Assembly: GCF_010731715.1 (NCBI RefSeq)
Contig: NZ_AP022587.1
Span: 558,001-622,000, forward strand
Length of the DNA: 64,000 nt
Direction: 5' to 3'
From: Mycobacterium stomatepiae
Lineage (GTDB): Bacteria; Actinomycetota; Actinomycetes; Mycobacteriales; Mycobacteriaceae
Part shown: piece by piece, positions 38,891 through 48,051 of the stretch
How the letters are laid out: every line of letters begins with the position of its first letter
Position numbering within the stretch: position 1 is the first letter of the stretch
Position numbers and translations under genes: made by a program
The notes under the pieces: model-generated
What the model was told of the DNA's origin: nothing
Seen by the model: only the letters and a program-made list of their open reading frames with translations
Databases searched by the model: none

Positions 38891-40252
38891 TTAGGGACCC
38901 GGCGGCGGTGGGGCGGGCGGTGGAGCCGGCGGAATGCCAGGCCACAGCGGCACCCCGCCCGGTCCGTACAGCGCCGCCCCGTACGGCGGGGCGCCGGGGT
39001 TGGGCCCGATGGCCGGACCGGGAATGCACTGACGGATCGAGGGCGGTTGGGGCACGGCGCGGGTCACCGGGAGGTAGTCGGCCCAGCACGGATGGCCGAG
39101 GCCGGGGTTGGGCCTGATATCGATCCCGGCCCCCCACCCGGTATTGGTGACGAGTTCGCGCACCGGGAAGTTCTTGCTGGCATCCGGCAGTGACCCACAC
39201 CCCGGCTTGCCGCCGGGGCCGCCCTTGGCCGCGACGAGCGGCACGTTGTCGGGAAACACGTACGGGTCGTTGCCCAACAACAGTGCGACGTCGAGTTGCA
39301 GCGTGCGACCGTCGGCGCCACCCCATGCCGAATAACCGCCGTTGTCGAGATACCACTTGGTGCCCTGCAGGAAGCAGGTGTACTCGGGGTTGTATTTGAG
39401 AAGCAGGTTCGTGGTCGGCTCGAGGATGTTGACCGACGCGACGAGATTATCTCTGCTGTAGCCCAGCAGGTTGGTGCCGGAATTGGACACGCCAATCACG
39501 TTGAGCAGCAGGTTGTCCAGTTGATTTGCGTGACTGACCACGGTGGTGCTGGTGGTGCTGGCCACGTTCAGGATCGTCAGAATGTCTTGGGCGGCAACAT
39601 CGTAGGTGTCACCGAAGGTCTTCAGCGACCGCCAGTCCTGGCGGATGGTTTCGCTGCGCTCGTTGAGCGCCGCCAGCACCTGGTTGAGGTCGGTGGCGGT
39701 TTTGCCTATCCGCTCGCCTTGGCCGCGCACGGCGTCGGCCACCGCGGTCAGCACCGAGTTCAGTTTGAGCGGATCGATCATGTTGAGCAGGTCGACGACG
39801 TTCTCGAACACGGTGTTGATCTCCGTGCCGACGTTCTTCGAATGCAGGACAGCTCCGGCCGACAGCCGGGCCCGGCTCGGGTTCGGCGGCATCACCAGAT
39901 CGACGAACTTGGCGCCGAACGCGGTGGTGGCGCTGATTTGGGCCTCGACATTGGCTGGGATGTAACGGATTTGGTCCGGCTCGATCTCCAGCTTCAGACT
40001 GGTTCCCTTTTTGTCATGAGTGGCCTGGTCGATCTGATTCACCCGGCCCACTTGCACGCCGCGCATCATGACCTTGGCGCCGGTGTCCATCACCAGCCCC
40101 GAGCGGTCCGCGGTCAGCGTCACCGGCACGTAGGAGCGCAGGGTGCCGGTGAAGGACATCGCCGTCACGAGGACAACCACGCCGATCGCCCCCAACAGAA
40201 TCAGCGTCCACCACGCGTCGTGCAGACGGTTTCTGCCTGGCCCGCGACTCAT
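38891..40252 (-). CDS. mce3A: Mce3A, mce lipid-transport protein
   Basis: 453 aa from ATG 40252 (MSRGPGRNRLHDAWW), four nt after the yrbE3B stop. Anchor (TLILLGAIGVVVLVTAMSF), MCE domain (TADRSGLVMDTGAKVMMRGV), ISATTAFGAKFVDLVMP, a Cys-containing C-terminal region and a Pro-rich tail. The text is close to M. tuberculosis Mce3A in its conserved stretches, which supports the mce3 naming. Confidence 0.94.
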   Translation of the reverse strand: MSRGPGRNRLHDAWWTLILLGAIGVVVLVTAMSFTGTLRSYVPVTLTADRSGLVMDTGAKVMMRGVQVGRVNQIDQATHDKKGTSLKLEIEPDQIRYIPANVEAQISATTAFGAKFVDLVMPPNPSRARLSAGAVLHSKNVGTEINTVFENVVDLLNMIDPLKLNSVLTAVADAVRGQGERIGKTATDLNQVLAALNERSETIRQDWRSLKTFGDTYDVAAQDILTILNVASTTSTTVVSHANQLDNLLLNVIGVSNSGTNLLGYSRDNLVASVNILEPTTNLLLKYNPEYTCFLQGTKWYLDNGGYSAWGGADGRTLQLDVALLLGNDPYVFPDNVPLVAAKGGPGGKPGCGSLPDASKNFPVRELVTNTGWGAGIDIRPNPGLGHPCWADYLPVTRAVPQPPSIRQCIPGPAIGPNPGAPPYGAALYGPGGVPLWPGIPPAPPPAPPPPGP

Positions 40253-40256
40253 GCCG

Positions 40257-41108
40257 CTAGCTCGCCAGGTGGAAGTTCGGGGACTGGCCATAGATGGCCA
40301 AAGTCATGATGACGATCGCGATCGACGCCAGCACCATCGAGGCGCGCACGGCCCGGCCGACGGCTTCGCCGACCCCCGCCGGTCCGCCGTACGCGCTGTA
40401 CCCGTAATAGGTACACACCAGCATGATCATCAGCGAGACCACGACGACCTCGAACGACGACCAGAGCACGTCGGTCGGGCGCAAGAACGTGTTGAAGTAG
40501 TGGTCGTACACACCGGAGCCCTGCCCGTACACCGCGGTGGTCCCGATGCGGGCGGCCAGGTATGCCGTCATGAGCCCCACGCAAAACAGCGGGATCGCCA
40601 CGACCACGCCCGCCAGCACCCGGGTGCTGGCCAGATAACTGACGCTGCGGATACCGATTACCTCGAGTGCATCGATCTCCTCGTTGATCCGCATCGCGCC
40701 CAGCTGCGCGGTGGCGCCGGCCCCGACGGTGGCGGCCAGCGCGACCATGACGGTTCCCGGCTGAATCTCGCGGGTGTTGAAGAACGCCGACGCGAAGCCG
40801 GTCAGGGCTTCCATCCCGACCGAGGCGAACTGGTTGTAACCCTGGACCGCCACGATCGCGCCGGTGGTCATCGCCAAGAACCCGACGATGACGACAGTTC
40901 CACCGATCACCGCGAGAGTCCCGACGCCCAAACCCATCTGGGCGATCACCCGCAGCAGCTCGCCGCGGTAGTGCATGACGGCGTCGGGAATCCCGGCGAT
41001 GGCGCTGGCGTAGAACCGTACCTGCGAGCCCATCCGGTTCCACTCGCCCGCAACGGACTTCGTAAAGCGCTGGACCTGTCTCGGGCCGCTCGGAACGCTG
41101 ACCGTCAT
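40257..41108 (-). CDS. yrbE3B: YrbE3B, mce permease subunit
   Basis: 283 aa MlaE/YrbE-family integral membrane protein with about six helices (VIGGTVVIVGFLAMTTGAIV, GVVVAIPLFCVGLMTAYLA, ILASIAIVIMTLAIYG-like end). EEIDALEVIGI marks the conserved coupling region to the ATPase. Pairs with YrbE3A as the permease for the Mce3 channel. Nine nt after yrbE3A. Confidence 0.95.
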   Translation of the reverse strand: MTVSVPSGPRQVQRFTKSVAGEWNRMGSQVRFYASAIAGIPDAVMHYRGELLRVIAQMGLGVGTLAVIGGTVVIVGFLAMTTGAIVAVQGYNQFASVGMEALTGFASAFFNTREIQPGTVMVALAATVGAGATAQLGAMRINEEIDALEVIGIRSVSYLASTRVLAGVVVAIPLFCVGLMTAYLAARIGTTAVYGQGSGVYDHYFNTFLRPTDVLWSSFEVVVVSLMIMLVCTYYGYSAYGGPAGVGEAVGRAVRASMVLASIAIVIMTLAIYGQSPNFHLAS

Positions 41109-41117
41109 CGGTTCACC

Positions 41118-41891
41118 TCACGACACCATGAACGGCATGCCGACGGCGGTGACGATGATGTTGATGACGAACAAGACGATGAAGGCGAACACCACGGTCT
41201 CGTTCACCGCCCTGCCGACGCCGGCCGGGCCCCCGCCCACCGACATGCCCTTGTAGCAGGCGATCAGGCCCGCCATCAGTCCGAACAACGTCGCCTTGAT
41301 CATCGAAATGATCACGTCGATCGTGTGGGTGAGGGTGGTCAGGCCCGCCACCCACGCCCCCGCCGAGACGTGCATCAGGAACACCGAGCAGAAGAACGCG
41401 CCGATCAGACCAGTCGCGGTGACCACCGAACTCAGGGCCAAGGAGACCGTCGTGGCCGCCAGCACGCGCGGAACCGCCAGCGCCTGAATCGGATTGATAC
41501 CCATCACCCGTAACGCGTCGAGCTCCTCGCGGATGGTGCGAGCACCCAGGTCGGCACACATCGCGGTGGCGCCCGCGCCTGCCACGACCAATACCGTGAC
41601 GATCGGGGCGCTTTGGTCGACGGTGAAGATTGCGCAGCCGGTTCCGGAGAAATCCGCCGCGCCGATATCGGTGAGCAGGATGTTGAACAGGAAGCCCGAA
41701 ATCACCGCCCACGGGATCGTCATCAACACCCCCGGCAGCGTCGACACCCGCGCCACGAACCAGCACTGCAGCAGGTATTCACGCCACGCGAACGGTGGCC
41801 GGAAGATGGCCACAAACGTCTCCGCCGACATCACGAAGAAATCGCCGATTGCGCGGACCGGCTTCGCCGCCTGATCGACCACCATCACCAT
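41118..41891 (-). CDS. yrbE3A: YrbE3A, mce permease subunit
   Basis: 257 aa from ATG 41891 (MVMVVDQAAKPVRAIGDFF); a GTG 12 nt upstream is an alternative. YrbE/MlaE family: WREYLLQCWFVARVSTLPG, VVAGAGATAMCADLGARTIR, EELDALRVMGI, AVNETVVFAFI. First gene of the mce3 operon, preceded by 316 bp that hold the Mce3R-type operator. The frame is open far upstream of the ATG, but that part is regulatory DNA. Confidence 0.93.
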   Translation of the reverse strand: MVMVVDQAAKPVRAIGDFFVMSAETFVAIFRPPFAWREYLLQCWFVARVSTLPGVLMTIPWAVISGFLFNILLTDIGAADFSGTGCAIFTVDQSAPIVTVLVVAGAGATAMCADLGARTIREELDALRVMGINPIQALAVPRVLAATTVSLALSSVVTATGLIGAFFCSVFLMHVSAGAWVAGLTTLTHTIDVIISMIKATLFGLMAGLIACYKGMSVGGGPAGVGRAVNETVVFAFIVLFVINIIVTAVGMPFMVS

Positions 41892-42207
41892 CGCGCCGAG
41901 CACCGCCTGGATTCGACGCCGTGTCGTCGGGTGGAGTTGCTCACGGTGCCCCCCCCGGACAGGTCGAAGTGGACGAGTGACATCCGCGAGGGTACGCGGC
42001 GCGCCGCCACCATATCCATAGCCAATACGCACGATTTCCGACGACTGATACGTAAATAACGAAGCAAAAGAGCACTTACGTGTGATGATGTATCTTGTCA
42101 CTACCGTCTCAATGTCGGTCGAGTCGCCGCGTGCGCGGCCGTCCCGGGCGTCGTTTGCAGGCCCGCCTCCGGGCCGTGCCACGTTGGCCGGCCCCAACCT
42201 CATCCGG
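41892..42207. other. mce3 promoter/operator region
   Basis: 316 bp without a gene, between the ferredoxin stop and yrbE3A. It carries the CAAGATAC box (minus strand) and the conserved block at 41973-42030 described as a separate site, and a C8 run at 41949-41956. The AT-rich stretch 42040-42110 is the probable promoter. Confidence 0.7.
41973..42097 (-). promoter_or_regulatory. Candidate Mce3R operator at mce3 (site 1)
   Basis: On the minus strand: CAAGATAC (42090-42097) preceded by GGTAGTGA, and, 66 nt after the end of the box, GCGTATTGGCTATGGA (42015-42030) leading a 58-nt block that ends at 41973. The block is 48/58 identical to the one before echA13, and both parts have the same spacing there. 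M. tuberculosis Mce3R represses mce3, and the gene for it is in this window, so operator function is inferred. Confidence 0.65.
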
Positions 42208-42411
42208 TCACTCCGGAACCAACTGCAATGCCCCCGACGGGCAGAGTTTGACCGCGTTGCGCACCCGGCGGGCGACGTCGGTGTGGGAGTTCGGAATCTC
42301 GTCGGAGGCAAGCAGCACGACGCCGTCGTCGTCCTGGTCGAAGAACTCGTCGGCGGTCATCACGCACATTCCGGCGGACATGCAGATCTCGCGGTCCGCG
42401 GCGATTTTCAC
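42208..42411 (-). CDS. 3Fe-4S ferredoxin
   Basis: 67 aa. Cluster ligands Cys10, Cys16 (CMSAGMC) and Cys57 (KLCPSGA); the position of a fourth ligand is not Cys, so a 3Fe-4S centre like those of P450-linked ferredoxins. GTG start overlapping the SnoaL stop (GTGA). Third gene of the P450 operon and probably the electron donor of that P450. Confidence 0.92.
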   Translation of the reverse strand: MKIAADREICMSAGMCVMTADEFFDQDDDGVVLLASDEIPNSHTDVARRVRNAVKLCPSGALQLVPE

Positions 42412-42815
42412 GAGAAGGCCCGCAGGGTCAGCGCCGAATTCATGAAGTCGCGGAAGTGCAACCAGCGGCCGTTGCGCAGCGTAATGATGTGCGCGAACTC
42501 GGATTCCCATTCGTAGCCGGTGGCCGGGCGCCGAAAGCGTTGGTGGCCCCAGGTGGCGAGTTCGTCGCCCTGGGCGATGAATTTCCATGCCTGCATCTCG
42601 ACGATCTCGATGTGCATCCCGACCGTGGCGAAGAACGTCGTCGCTGCCTCGATGCCGCGGTAATCACCCGCGTACGGGATCGTTTCGGTGCCGTAGTAGG
42701 TGATCCGTATCTCGGGATCGAGATAATGCAGCGCGGTCTCGAGGTCGCCGGCCGGCACCGCGGCGTAGATGGCTTTGGTCGCCTCGATATTGCGCGACTC
42801 GATGGTGGTTGTCAT
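42408..42815 (-). CDS. SnoaL-like (NTF2-fold) protein
   Basis: 135 aa NTF2-fold protein ([49 protein letters not shown]). SnoaL-like proteins bind or isomerise polyketide, steroid or terpenoid-type substrates. Overlaps the P450 gene by 4 nt (ATGA) and the ferredoxin by 4 nt. Role inferred: works on the same hydrophobic substrate as the P450. Confidence 0.85.
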   Translation of the reverse strand: MTTTIESRNIEATKAIYAAVPAGDLETALHYLDPEIRITYYGTETIPYAGDYRGIEAATTFFATVGMHIEIVEMQAWKFIAQGDELATWGHQRFRRPATGYEWESEFAHIITLRNGRWLHFRDFMNSALTLRAFS

Positions 42816-44077
42816 GAAAGGTGAAGGGGCAGACGGATATAGGCGTGGGTCAGCAGGCTAGCGGTCTGCTTGGTGCCGGGATCGTCGGTCAGCGCGATGG
42901 TCCGGTAACGATCGAGTACGGCGTCCAGGACCGCCATGACCTCCAGCCGGGCCAGCGAAGCGCCGAGGCAGAAGTGCAGCCCGTGCCCCAGCGAGAGCTG
43001 CTGGCGAATGTTGGGTCGATCGAGGTCGAGTCGGTCCGGGTTCGCAAACACCGCGGGATCGCGGTTGGCCGAACCGAAGAACAACGCCACCCACTCCCCC
43101 TTGCGGATCAGCTTGCCATCGATCTCGACGTCACGGGTCGCGATGCGGAACAGGCGTTGCGGCGGCCCGTCGAGCCGAAGTGTCTCCTCGAGAAAGAGAT
43201 TCAGTAGCGTTCGGTCGGCGCGCAGGCGCGCCTGGACTTCGGGCTCGCGTGCCAGCGCGTGCAGCAGATTGCCGATCAGAAAGGTCGTGGTCTCACTGCC
43301 GGCCACCACGAGGGTGACGCAGAACCGCACGATTTCCCCTGGGGTCAGCCGCTGCCCGTCCACCTCGGCGCGCAGCAGCGCCGAAATCAGGTCTTCGGCG
43401 TCTTCCACGCTTTCGCTGTCGTCACCGGTCTCCCGCTCCGCCAGCCGGGCGGTGTGCTCGGCGAGTCGAGTGGCGAACGTCGTCACCATCTCCTGGTTGC
43501 TGGCGATGCGCTCTTCGGGGGACAGCGACGACGAGAGCATGAAGGCGTTGGCCCAGCGCCGAAACCGGACGTGGTCGCCGTCGGGCAATCCCAGCAGGCG
43601 CACCATGGCCCGGGTGGGAACCTCGGCGGCGAATTCCATCACCTCCACTGTTGGATTGCCGTCGGCGTCGAGGGCAGCGAGCAGCTGCGGGATCAGTTCA
43701 TTCAGCCAACCCTCGAGCTTTTTGACACGGCGTGGAGAGAATGCGTGACTGACCAACTTTCGTTCCACCTCGTGCTTGGGCGGATCGGTGTTGACCAGCA
43801 TCAGGCTCGGCGCCGACGAGGCCTCTTGCAGGGGATCGCGCGACGAGAAGGTGGTGCTGTCCTTGGCGGCGTCGAAAACCTGGTCGTAGCGGAACAGTGC
43901 CCATGCGGTCACGGGCTCGTCGGCGCCCGGAATGGTTCCCGGCGGCCAATCCCGATATCCCGCAACGGGTGAGAGCTTTCTCAGCTGTTCATACAGCGGA
44001 TACGGATTGGCGACGCCAACTGGGGTGGGAAGTAATTCGATGGCCGAAACCGATTCCGAAACGGATGCTGAGGACAT
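42812..44077 (-). CDS. Cytochrome P450
   Basis: 421 aa bacterial class I P450. I-helix AGSETT at 259-264 (acid-Thr pair for O2 activation; Glu in place of the more common Asp), K-helix ExxR Glu298-Arg301 (EETLR), haem-binding loop [10 protein letters not shown] with Cys370. Family not assigned. ATG 44077 is preferred: the longer frame to 44278 is promoter DNA shared with a LuxR gene. First gene of an operon with SnoaL-like protein and ferredoxin, located between mce3 and mce3R. A hydroxylase for the imported lipid is plausible. Confidence 0.93.
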   Translation of the reverse strand: MSSASVSESVSAIELLPTPVGVANPYPLYEQLRKLSPVAGYRDWPPGTIPGADEPVTAWALFRYDQVFDAAKDSTTFSSRDPLQEASSAPSLMLVNTDPPKHEVERKLVSHAFSPRRVKKLEGWLNELIPQLLAALDADGNPTVEVMEFAAEVPTRAMVRLLGLPDGDHVRFRRWANAFMLSSSLSPEERIASNQEMVTTFATRLAEHTARLAERETGDDSESVEDAEDLISALLRAEVDGQRLTPGEIVRFCVTLVVAGSETTTFLIGNLLHALAREPEVQARLRADRTLLNLFLEETLRLDGPPQRLFRIATRDVEIDGKLIRKGEWVALFFGSANRDPAVFANPDRLDLDRPNIRQQLSLGHGLHFCLGASLARLEVMAVLDAVLDRYRTIALTDDPGTKQTASLLTHAYIRLPLHLS

Positions 44078-44113
44078 GCGATCAGCCTGTGTCAGTTGCG
44101 GCGTCAAATCGAT

Positions 44114-44148
44114 CCCCCGTTGGGGGGGACTCCTGCCCCCGTACGAGG
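44114..44148. promoter_or_regulatory. Tandem CCCC-N3-GGGG boxes, P450/LuxR promoter
   Basis: CCCCC-GTT-GGGGG (centre 44120) and CCCCC-GTA-CGAGG (centre 44142), 22 bp apart, the first 43 nt upstream of the P450 start. The same pair exists before the SCP2-like gene with the same spacing and distance. Likely binding sites of the divergent LuxR regulator (inference). Confidence 0.6.
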
Positions 44149-44201
44149 TGAATTTCTTATTTCCGGCCTGCCACGGCGCTTCCCAGAGGAAAGTGAGCAT
44201 C

Positions 44202-46028
44202 GTGATTGGTGTCAACGTTGGCGATGTCATTTCGGGCATGTCCGATCCTCCGGGGCCCAATGCGCTGGCCGACGGCAACCATCCCGGTTGGGCGTCGCGG
44301 CCGGCCAGGGAATCCGATGCCGCGCGCCGCTACCGCGAGGCATTTCGGGAGGGTGAGGTCGATCCCACCGACGATCCGTTGGCGGTGGTGGCCGAGGCCA
44401 TCGACACCAAGGCGGCGATGGTGCGTAATGCGTTGGAGCCGCATGGGGATGAGGACGCGCTCAATGCGCTCGACGGGTTGTTGGACCTGTGTTCGCTCGA
44501 GCGGGAGCTGATCGAGGACGGCGCCAAGCGGCGCACCTTCGCGCTGCTGGCCGTGCAGGAGGGCCTGAGCAAGCTGCGCGCGGTCGACGATGTCGCGACG
44601 ATCGTGGACCGGGCGCCGCGCGAGATGGTGGAATCGTGCGGATTCGACCGTGCGGTGCTGTTCCGCGTGCACGAGGGCCGAATGGTGATGGAGTCGGCGT
44701 ATTTTGGCGAGGACACCGAGGGTGCGGAGAAGATGGTGGCCTTCGCGCAGTCGGTCGCACCCCTGCTGGATCACATGCTGATCGAAACGCAGATGATCCG
44801 TCGTCACGCGCCCGCGATCGTGCGTGACGCCCGCAACGACCCACGGGTCAATCGGCCGATCATCGACTTCTCGTTGACGCATTCCTACTGCGCGGCACCG
44901 ATCATGCGGACGGGCAAGGTGATTGGGTTCCTGCACGCCGACCGGCTCTACTCGGGCCGCATGGTCGACGAGATCGACCGCGACACGGTATGGGCGTTCG
45001 CCGAGGGTTTCGGTTATGCCTACGAACGCACGGTCTTGCTGGAGCGAATGCGCCGCCAGCATGACGAGGTCCAGCGTGCGCTGGCGTCCGCGGACGAGGC
45101 GGCCCGCGCGCTGCAGGACGCGGATCTGGACTTGCGCAAGATCGAGCCGGTCGAACGCAGCCCCGCCGCACGGTCGTTGGCCGAGGTGCAGACCCGGGTG
45201 ATGACGATGCTGACGCGCCGTGAGGTCGAGGTCCTTCGGCTGATGGCGGCCGGCCGCACCAATCAGCAGATCGCCGACGAGCTGGTGATCTCGGCGGGCA
45301 CGGTCAAGTCTCACGTCAAGAGGGTGCTGCGCAAGCTGAGCGCGACCAACCGCGCGGAGGCGGCGTCGGCCTATGTGCGGCTGGCCAGTGTGCCCGAAGT
45401 GGGCTTATGCTCAGGCGTTGTCGGCGTTTCCGAGCAAGACGTCGTACGGCTTGGCCTCACGCCCGCCGGACAGGTCCAGGTGTACCGTCTTGACTTCTGT
45501 GTAGGCATCGAGCGCGTCGGGACCCAGTTCGCGTCCGATCTCGCTCAGCTTGTAGCCGCCGAACGGCAGCCGGCAATTGATCTGGTGCGCGTCGTTGATC
45601 CACACGCTGCCGGATCGAATCCGTTCGGCCATCGCCAATCCCCTGGCGTTGTCGGACGTCCAGATACTGGCCGCCAGACCGTAATCGCTGTCGTTGGCGA
45701 TCGCGATGGCGTGTTCGTCGTCGTCATACGGGATGACCACGAGCACGGGACCAAAGACTTCTTCGCGCGCTATGGCCATGTCGTTGGAAACGCCGGTGAG
45801 AATCGTTGGCGCGACCCAGAACCCCTTGTCGAACGATCCGCCCGCGATGGCTTCGCCGCCGAGTGCGACGCTGGCGCCGGCCGCGCGCGCCTCGTCGACG
45901 TAAGTCAGGATGCGAATGCGTTGTGCCGCATCGATCACCGGGCCCAGATCGGTATTCCAGTCACGGGTCGGGCCGGCCACGATCGTTTTCGCGCGCGCGA
46001 CGAGGCGTGCGACGAACTCGTCGTGTAG
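44202..46028 (+). CDS. GAF-LuxR transcriptional regulator with run-on 3' end
   Basis: The functional protein spans about 400 aa to position 45400. A GAF-like sensor domain lies about residues 120-270 ([52 protein letters not shown]), then a coiled helix ([16 protein letters not shown]) and a LuxR HTH ([39 protein letters not shown]). The frame then stays open to 46028, antisense to the aldehyde dehydrogenase; those last 200 residues are not family-like. Starts: GTG 44202 (GAGGAAAG upstream) or ATG 44238. Divergent from the P450 operon, which it likely controls. Confidence 0.82.
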   Translation: MIGVNVGDVISGMSDPPGPNALADGNHPGWASRPARESDAARRYREAFREGEVDPTDDPLAVVAEAIDTKAAMVRNALEPHGDEDALNALDGLLDLCSLERELIEDGAKRRTFALLAVQEGLSKLRAVDDVATIVDRAPREMVESCGFDRAVLFRVHEGRMVMESAYFGEDTEGAEKMVAFAQSVAPLLDHMLIETQMIRRHAPAIVRDARNDPRVNRPIIDFSLTHSYCAAPIMRTGKVIGFLHADRLYSGRMVDEIDRDTVWAFAEGFGYAYERTVLLERMRRQHDEVQRALASADEAARALQDADLDLRKIEPVERSPAARSLAEVQTRVMTMLTRREVEVLRLMAAGRTNQQIADELVISAGTVKSHVKRVLRKLSATNRAEAASAYVRLASVPEVGLCSGVVGVSEQDVVRLGLTPAGQVQVYRLDFCVGIERVGTQFASDLAQLVAAERQPAIDLVRVVDPHAAGSNPFGHRQSPGVVGRPDTGRQTVIAVVGDRDGVFVVVIRDDHEHGTKDFFARYGHVVGNAGENRWRDPEPLVERSARDGFAAECDAGAGRARLVDVSQDANALCRIDHRAQIGIPVTGRAGHDRFRARDEACDELVV

Positions 46029-46935
46029 CGCGGCGGGAACCAGTGCGCGAGTTCCGGATTCGCAGATCTGACCCGAGTAGGCGAAGCAGCCATAGAGCAC
46101 CCCGTCGACGGCCAGCTCGAGGTCGGCGTCGTCGAGCACGATCGAAGGGCCCTTGCCGCCGAGTTCGAGGGTTACCTGTTTGACCGTGGCCGACGCCAGC
46201 CGCATGATTTCGCGTCCGACCGCGGTGGAGCCGGTGAACGCGATCTTGCCCACATCGGGATGCGATGCGAGTCGGGGCCCCGGCGACATGGCCCTCGCCG
46301 GGTACGACGTTGAGCACACCCGGTGGCAAGCCGCAGCGTTGCGCGATGCGGGCGAACTCGAGAATGGACAGCGGGGTGTGTTCGTCCGGCTTGACGACGA
46401 CGCTGTTGCCGGCCGCCAGTGCCGGCCCCACTTTCCAAATTGCGAGCAGCAGAGGGAAATTCCACGGTGTGATCGCGCCGACCACACCGATCGGCTCACG
46501 GTGCACGACGCTTTGGCTGAGCACGGGGAACGTCTCGACCGGTGCCGGCCGTTGCCACGCATAGCTTTCGGCGAGGTCGGCGAAATAGCTGAAATGACTC
46601 AGCGCGTAGCCGATGTGAAATCCGGTGGCCAGTCGGATGGTGGCGCCGTTGCACGCCATCTCCAATTCGATCAGCTCGTCGCTGGCCTGCAGCGCCGCGG
46701 CAGCGATCCGGCGCATCACCTCGGCGCGATCCTGCGGTGTCGCGCGCGACCAGGCGCCCCGCTCGAAGGCGGCCTTGGCGGTCGCGACGGCCGCATCGAT
46801 GTGCGACGCATCGCCTTCCGCGACGGTCGCGACCAGCCGCTCGTCGCCGGGGTCGACGATCTCCATCCGTCGGTCGGAGTCGATCGACTGGCCGCCGATC
46901 AGCATCGGGTGGTGCGGGACGGTGACGGTGGTCAT
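45411..46935 (-). pseudogene. Aldehyde dehydrogenase split by a frameshift
   Basis: The N-terminal part from ATG 46935 (MTTVTVPHHPMLIGG...ITPWNFPLLLAIWKVGPALA, VKPDEHTPLS) shifts frame at GGGGCCCC (46274-46281). The rest (SHPDVGKIAFTGSTAVG, catalytic Glu in QVTLELGGKG, catalytic Cys in [23 protein letters not shown]) is in the next frame. Removing one base gives a normal ALDH of about 507 aa. Downstream of, and coupled to, the SCP2-like gene (stop at 46940). Could be an assembly indel; otherwise inactive. Confidence 0.82.
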
Positions 46936-46939
46936 CGGG

Positions 46940-47341
46940 TCAGGCCACCCCGCGATCTTTGTCGGCGATCTTGGCCCGGTACATTCCGAACAGCGGCTTG
47001 GTCAGCGGGATGAGTCGCAGCAGCTTGCCGATTTGGCCCTTTGCTTTGACCTGGCCCTTGGCCAGGCCGACGGTGAGGTTGTAGTCACCGCGCCAGAATC
47101 GATCCGCCACGTCGGCCGGCATCGTCATGGTGATGTCGGGTTTGAGATCGGTTGGGCCGGAGATGACTTCGAAATCGTCGCGCAGCGCGATGGTGAGTTC
47201 GTAATCCGGATCGGTATAGATGACCCGCAGGACGATGTTGGCGGCCCGGAATTTGGGTCCGGATTGCGGGTGGTCTCCCGCGTCGCGAAAGACGCCGCCG
47301 ATGTACCTGTCGATCTCGCTGGAATCCGTGAAGAAACTCAT
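46940..47341 (-). CDS. SCP2-like sterol/lipid-binding protein
   Basis: 133 aa from ATG 47341 (MSFFTDSSEIDRYIGGVFRD). The hydrophobic-pocket fold is indicated by LTIALRDDFEVISGPTDLKP, TMTMPADVADRFWRGDYNLT and GQVKAKGQIGKLLRLIPLTK. SCP2 proteins bind sterols or acyl lipids. The start is supported by the regulatory boxes lying 45 nt upstream, as at the P450 gene. First gene of a unit with the aldehyde dehydrogenase. Confidence 0.8.
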   Translation of the reverse strand: MSFFTDSSEIDRYIGGVFRDAGDHPQSGPKFRAANIVLRVIYTDPDYELTIALRDDFEVISGPTDLKPDITMTMPADVADRFWRGDYNLTVGLAKGQVKAKGQIGKLLRLIPLTKPLFGMYRAKIADKDRGVA

Positions 47342-47380
47342 GATTGCCAATGCAATCACCGCGGCAACGTCACGGTCAGA

Positions 47381-47415
47381 CCCCAAAGGGGAAGTCTTGG
47401 TGCCCCGAAGGGGGG
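47381..47415. promoter_or_regulatory. Tandem CCCC-N3-GGGG boxes before the SCP2-like gene
   Basis: CCCC-AAA-GGGG (centre 47386) and CCCC-GAA-GGGG (centre 47408), 22 bp apart, first box 45 nt upstream of ATG 47341. Same layout and orientation as at the P450 operon. If transcripts are leaderless these are classic activator positions near -43 and -65. Confidence 0.6.
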
Positions 47416-47474
47416 AAAGCGTCGTCGTGGGCCGGTCGCCGCCGACGCGAATCCGCGGCGACAATTTCCGGCCA

Positions 47475-47560
47475 ATATCCATCCGCAGTATGGCATCGAT
47501 CGTCGCAGATTCGAATAAATGACTGTGTTATCGCGTATATATGTCGAGTGATGTATCTTG
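47475..47560 (-). promoter_or_regulatory. Candidate Mce3R operator before LEH-mce3R and SCP2 (site 2)
   Basis: Minus-strand CAAGATACATCA (box 47553-47560), as at site 1, and at the same spacing TACTGCGGATGGATAT (47475-47490), a weaker match to the second block (TA, TG, ATGGA and AT conserved). It lies between divergent genes, so it could serve mce3R autoregulation. Confidence 0.5.
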
Positions 47561-47605
47561 ATAATCCGACATTTCGCGGCAACTGCTCAAGGAGGAGCCA
47601 TTCGC

Positions 47606-47998
47606 ATGACTGACACCAAGGAAGCAAGCGAGAAGCTCGTCCGAGACTTTCTGGGGTCCTGGCAGGCGCGCAGCTTGGAAACCATCTGCGGCAGCTTTGC
47701 CGACGATGCGGTCTACCACAATGTGCCGGTTGCGCCGATCGAGGGTATTGCCGGCATCCGCGCGGTGTTCCAGGCATTTCTCGACGCGTTCGCCGATGCC
47801 AAGCTGGACATCCTCAGCCTCGCCGCCGAGCCCGGTTTGGTGCTCGCCGAACGTATCGATTACTTCACGATGAACGACGGCCGGAAAGTCGTGCTCCCGG
47901 TAACCGGCGTGTTCGAGGTCAAGAACGGCAAGATCGCCCGTTTCAGCGACTACTTTGATCTGGCGGACTTCGAAGCGCAGAGCGGAATGAAGCTGTAG
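47606..47998 (+). CDS. Limonene-1,2-epoxide-hydrolase/SnoaL-like protein
   Basis: 130 aa NTF2-fold protein of the LEH type (compare EphG, Rv2740): VYHNVPVAPIEGIAGIRAVF, LAERIDYFTMNDGRKVVLPV, TGVFEVKNGKIARFSDYFDL contain the Asp/Arg/Asp-type residues used in epoxide opening. AAGGAGGA precedes ATG 47606. Located 53 nt upstream of mce3R in the same direction and probably co-transcribed and Mce3R-controlled. Confidence 0.85.
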   Translation: MTDTKEASEKLVRDFLGSWQARSLETICGSFADDAVYHNVPVAPIEGIAGIRAVFQAFLDAFADAKLDILSLAAEPGLVLAERIDYFTMNDGRKVVLPVTGVFEVKNGKIARFSDYFDLADFEAQSGMKL

Positions 47999-48051
47999 CC
48001 GATGCGTCTGGCAGGATTGGTAATTCGCGCGCATGAAGGGGGCTCGAGTCG

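Noticed and set aside
40143..41513. 456-codon His/Arg/Asp-rich plus-strand frame over yrbE3B
   Set aside because: Composition is that of an antisense reading of a membrane protein; yrbE3B is unambiguous.
41973..42030. Conserved leader peptide (R-I-G-Y-G-x-x-G-G-x-P-R) before yrbE3A, shared with echA13
   Set aside because: The translated blocks agree at 14 of 19 residues, but there is no shared start codon, and only 4 of 10 base changes are at third positions, so DNA-level conservation (operator) explains it better.
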